From Stephanodiscus triporus (Eukaryota > Bacillariophyta > Thalassiosirophyceae > Thalassiosirales > Thalassiosiraceae): DNA of 10,356 nt. Each line of letters begins with the position of its first letter. Positions within the stretch are counted from its first letter, which is position 1. The position numbers and the translations under genes are program-made. This document shows, piece after piece, positions 7,653 through 10,356 of the stretch. The DNA lies in NCBI GenBank assembly GCA_036939755.1, contig JALLAZ010001848.1:1-10356 (forward strand). Direction: 5' to 3'. Below the pieces are notes generated by a model, which saw only the letters and a program-made list of their open reading frames with translations, made no database searches and was not told where the DNA came from.

Positions 7653-10122
7653 ATGGCAAGTACACAGCAAACCCAGCAGGTCAAACGCCGTCGTCAGATC
7701 AAGAACCCAATCTCTATCAACGACATGAGAGATGCGGTTGTCGATGAAGGAACATACTCAAAATATGTTAATGAGATTATTCCATTTGTGGATTGGCTTT
7801 GTGCAGAGTTACCCGACTGGCTAACTACATATTGCCGCGAACGACTCACTGAAATAATATTACTCCGTGAGAATGAAGGAAAGAAACAGAGACAACAAAG
7901 AATAAAGGCGTCATGGATGAATATTGTGAAGGACGCGGGCTCTCAACCTCTCCTGCATTTGGACCGAATGACACCGGATGGAGTAATGCAGTATATTAGG
8001 CTGCAGGCAAATCAGAGAACGGGCAAGTATCTCTCAGCATCGTCGTATAACGGCAAGCGCAGCGCCATCCATCACCTTGTTCGTGTCCATTGGGGGAATG
8101 GACAGCGAGCATGGAGTGAAGAATTCAACAATACTCTTGATTGTCTATGGAAGGGGTTCACTCGGCACGCCACGAAAGAAAAGGCAACTGCTTCCGCCAA
8201 GCATGCAAAGAAGAGGAGGAGAGCAAAAAGGAAGCATGCAGAACTGGAGGAGGACATTGACAACAATTTAGCTATGGAAGAGCACGACGATGGAAACCAC
8301 AGCGAGGACGAAGACGATAATGATGTGTTGTCCGACAACGAGGAGGAGGATTGCATGAGTAATGATGAGGTTGATATTGAAGACGAAGATGACGATAGGG
8401 ATGAAAATCAAGTTGGGAAAAGTCCTATGACTCCCGAACTATACAAGAGTGTGTGCCGGTGGTTTCTGGAGTGGGGGTCCACAGAGGGAATATTTTGCGC
8501 TTGTTTCATTGCATTCACATGGCAACTGGCTTGCAGATCGAACAATACTGCCAGGATTCGGTATGGACATATGTCTTGGACTTTTTTCGATGCAATGCAT
8601 GTGCGGTTTCGTCACACCAAAACGCAGCAGCATGGAGAAGCAAGGTGACAGAAGAGAGCATGCTACTCCAACCCATTCGAATGGTATATTGACCTGCCTC
8701 TTCTGATGGGATTGTATCTTGCAACAAATTTCAACACAAGTCAGCAACGGGGAATGAAACTTTTTCCTGGTGGAGCAAAAAACCAATCATCACGAGTGTC
8801 GCATTTGTTCAAGAAGCTGTTGTTGGAGCATAAGCAGGAGGTTCTCGCAATGGGATACGAGAGCACCGATGAGCTGGGACTGCACTCGATCAGAAAGGGA
8901 GTGAGCACTCACTTGGCTTCACTACTGGGTGGACCACCTCCAGCGGCGCTTTGCCTTCGAGCAGGATGGAGCATGGGGCCAGTGAAGGATATCTACTACC
9001 ATCAAACACAGGGGGGCGATGAATTTGTCGGGCGTTGTGCAGCAATGCTTAACATGTTCAATGGCAACTTTGCATGCTCATCGGCATACTTCGAAGGTGA
9101 CAATACTGAGTTGAGTTCATTGGCCGATGAAGCTGTGAAGGATAACTTTCCACAACACCATGAAATGGATGGAATGACACAAATTTTACATCGATGCCTT
9201 GCTTCAATGATATTCAATCGCAACAGAATCCTTCAATTGCCACCATACCACATTGCAAGATCAATTATGATGTACTGCCAATCTTCTCCTTCTATACACA
9301 CCAATATTCTTGCCGGTCATGTAAGGATAATTCATTCATGGGAGACCAACACTGAGCTAACTGGAATACCACCACACGTGAAGACTTTGGTGGATATTGC
9401 GGCTATTAAGGCAACACAGGATACTATTGTTGACAGACTTTTTGAGAGAGTAATCACGGGAGTAAAGGACTTGCTCGACACATGGCAAATAGGAGGAGGA
9501 GAGCTAACGGAATGCCGGTTAAAAGATATGGTTGAGAAGGCAGTGGAACCACAGTTTAATGAACTGAAAGTCACACTAAATAAAGCTCTTCTTGATCGGG
9601 GTAACAATCCACTACCCCCCGCGGACACTGGAATCAATGGAATCATTCGACATTCGACGGCCTGTCAATGAAGTCAGAATGCATGGTGGAATGTTCTCAC
9701 GTCTCCCAGCCAATTATGAGTTCCCAAATGCAGGAGTGTATGACTTATAGATTAAATGGAATATAAGGGATGATGTGAGGAACATTCCGCCATTAAGGAC
9801 TTTACATCCGAGAGACTTTAAGTTTTTGGACTCGAAGCCAAAACCGGATGGAAGCAAACGTCGAGCAAGTCGTCTAACATTCTCTGATATGAAGTTTGTA
9901 TGCGGTTGTTTTGAGACAGCAGCAAGAGAGAATGGTATGGATCCGTCGGATGGGTTGAGTGCGAATGTACGGTTGATTTATCAGCAAGTTTTGCCGACAA
10001 TCTATGCAGGTCTGAAAGGACGAGTTAGTCGAAGTACTCAGGACAAATGGCTCACGATTGTAGACAAATTGCGTGATAAAAAGAAAATGGAGGAGAAGGA
10101 GAGGGAGAAGGAGAGGGGCTAG
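7653..10122 (+). pseudogene. Crypton-type tyrosine recombinase with two nonsense codons and a frameshift
   Basis: Starts at ATG 7653 just after the 70-bp repeat; an upstream GTG at 7629 is not needed. Codon numbers count the stop. About 10-180 resembles an N-terminal core-binding domain. About 180-275 has a basic NLS-like KKRRRAKRK and a long Asp/Glu-rich linker. The catalytic domain has R295 (LACRSNN), K323 (HTKT), H411 and R414 (HSIRKG), W439 (RAGWSMG) and probable nucleophile Y448 (DIYY), then GR. Breaks: TGA 8646-8648, with conserved sequence continuing in the same frame (KRACYSNP); a shift to the next frame between about 9600 and 9660, near the C6 run 9615-9620; and TAG 9748-9750. The C-terminal part (to TAG 10120-10122) contains IPPLRTLHPRDF and a Lys/Glu-rich tail, and may be a GCR1_C-like DNA-binding domain (tentative). 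All catalytic residues survive. Confidence 0.85.
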
Positions 10123-10356
10123 CTATTTCGTGATGCACTCGTTGTTTCTAGGATTGGTATTGTTTTATTGCATATTGTTTTGGTTTCGTCTATTGTTTGT
10201 AATATATAAATAATGAATGAGTCTCTTGTTTGTAATTGTGGTATTGTTAAGGTGATCCCCTTATCTTTTGTTAGCGGCGCTCTAAAAAAAATAGCCGCGT
10301 CCTTTATTTCACTGGCAGCGCTCTGCCCCTTCAAAGACTTATCACGAGGCTTTTTT
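10123..10356 (+). other. AT-rich 3' flank of the recombinase; possible 3' UTR
   Basis: T/G-rich with repeated TTGTTT units and two exact copies of TTGTTTGTAAT (10193-10203 and 10226-10236) around AATATATAAATAAT, a possible polyadenylation region. Further on, GCGCTCT occurs twice and GGCAG-CGCT-CTGCC forms a tiny hairpin at 10315-10328. The window ends before any element end can be recognised. Confidence 0.35.

Larger units (their letters stand above)
7352..10122 (+). mobile_element. Crypton-like tyrosine-recombinase element, degenerate; ends not resolved
   Basis: The only recognisable gene is a eukaryotic tyrosine recombinase, with no reverse transcriptase or RNase H visible nearby. That fits a Crypton rather than a DIRS or Ngaro retroelement. 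The listed start is the first 70-bp repeat and the listed end is the last stop codon. Both are placeholders, because Cryptons have no terminal inverted repeats and only short target-like direct repeats at their ends. The reading frame carries three breaks, so mobilisation would need an enzyme supplied from elsewhere. Confidence 0.65.

Noticed and set aside
8646..8648. In-frame TGA as a selenocysteine or recoded stop
   Set aside because: Tyrosine recombinases are not selenoproteins, there is no sign of a SECIS hairpin in the short 3' flank, and further breaks downstream point to decay.
8640..8705. A small intron removing the TGA at 8646
   Set aside because: GTGACAG there is far too short to be an intron, and the codons after the stop (KRACYSNP, LPLLMGLYL) look like genuine recombinase sequence in the same frame.
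7653..10122. DIRS- or Ngaro-type retroelement
   Set aside because: No reverse transcriptase or RNase H motif was seen anywhere in the window, so a Crypton is the simpler reading. Sequence beyond 10356 could change this.
10274..10298. Terminator-like hairpin GCGGC/GCCGC around an A8 run
   Set aside because: The stem is only 5 bp, and bacterial-type terminators are not expected in this context.

Overview
The window is eukaryotic nuclear DNA, most likely from a diatom or another stramenopile alga. Three things suggest this. One gene is interrupted by three short GT-AG introns (110-135 nt). Its N-terminus resembles a secretory or plastid pre-sequence. The other recognisable gene is a Crypton-type tyrosine recombinase of the kind common in diatom genomes. 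The assignment is inference, because no taxon-specific marker is present.

Positions 1-3130: a GC-rich gene for an RlmB/MRM1-type SPOUT 2'-O-ribose rRNA methyltransferase, in four exons on the + strand. Exon 1 carries a very long low-complexity extension (poly-Ser, poly-Ala, Ser-Met, poly-Asp, and a Gly/Arg-rich RGG tract) built from trinucleotide and hexanucleotide microsatellites. The conserved substrate-binding domain and catalytic SPOUT domain follow, with acidic insertions inside them. All three intron phases restore the family motifs.

Positions 3131-7351: about 4.2 kb with no gene I can support, dominated by repeats. Two copies of one sequence lie in inverted orientation about 2.9 kb apart (3766-4015 and 6905-7039). 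Between them is a nested fold-back structure (5770-6315), two palindromes of about 150 bp arranged as inverted copies of each other. The stretch also holds a GC-rich island (about 4430-5200) and several small hairpins.

Positions 7352-10122: a Crypton-like mobile element. Two near-identical 70-bp direct repeats precede a tyrosine recombinase reading frame (7653-10122) with recognisable core-binding, catalytic and C-terminal regions. The frame is broken by an in-frame TGA, a frameshift close to a C6 run, and an in-frame TAG, so this copy looks dead. Positions 10123-10356 are its AT-rich 3' flank. I see no functional link between the methyltransferase gene and the transposon-like DNA. The layout is one host gene beside a repeat-rich, decaying accessory region.
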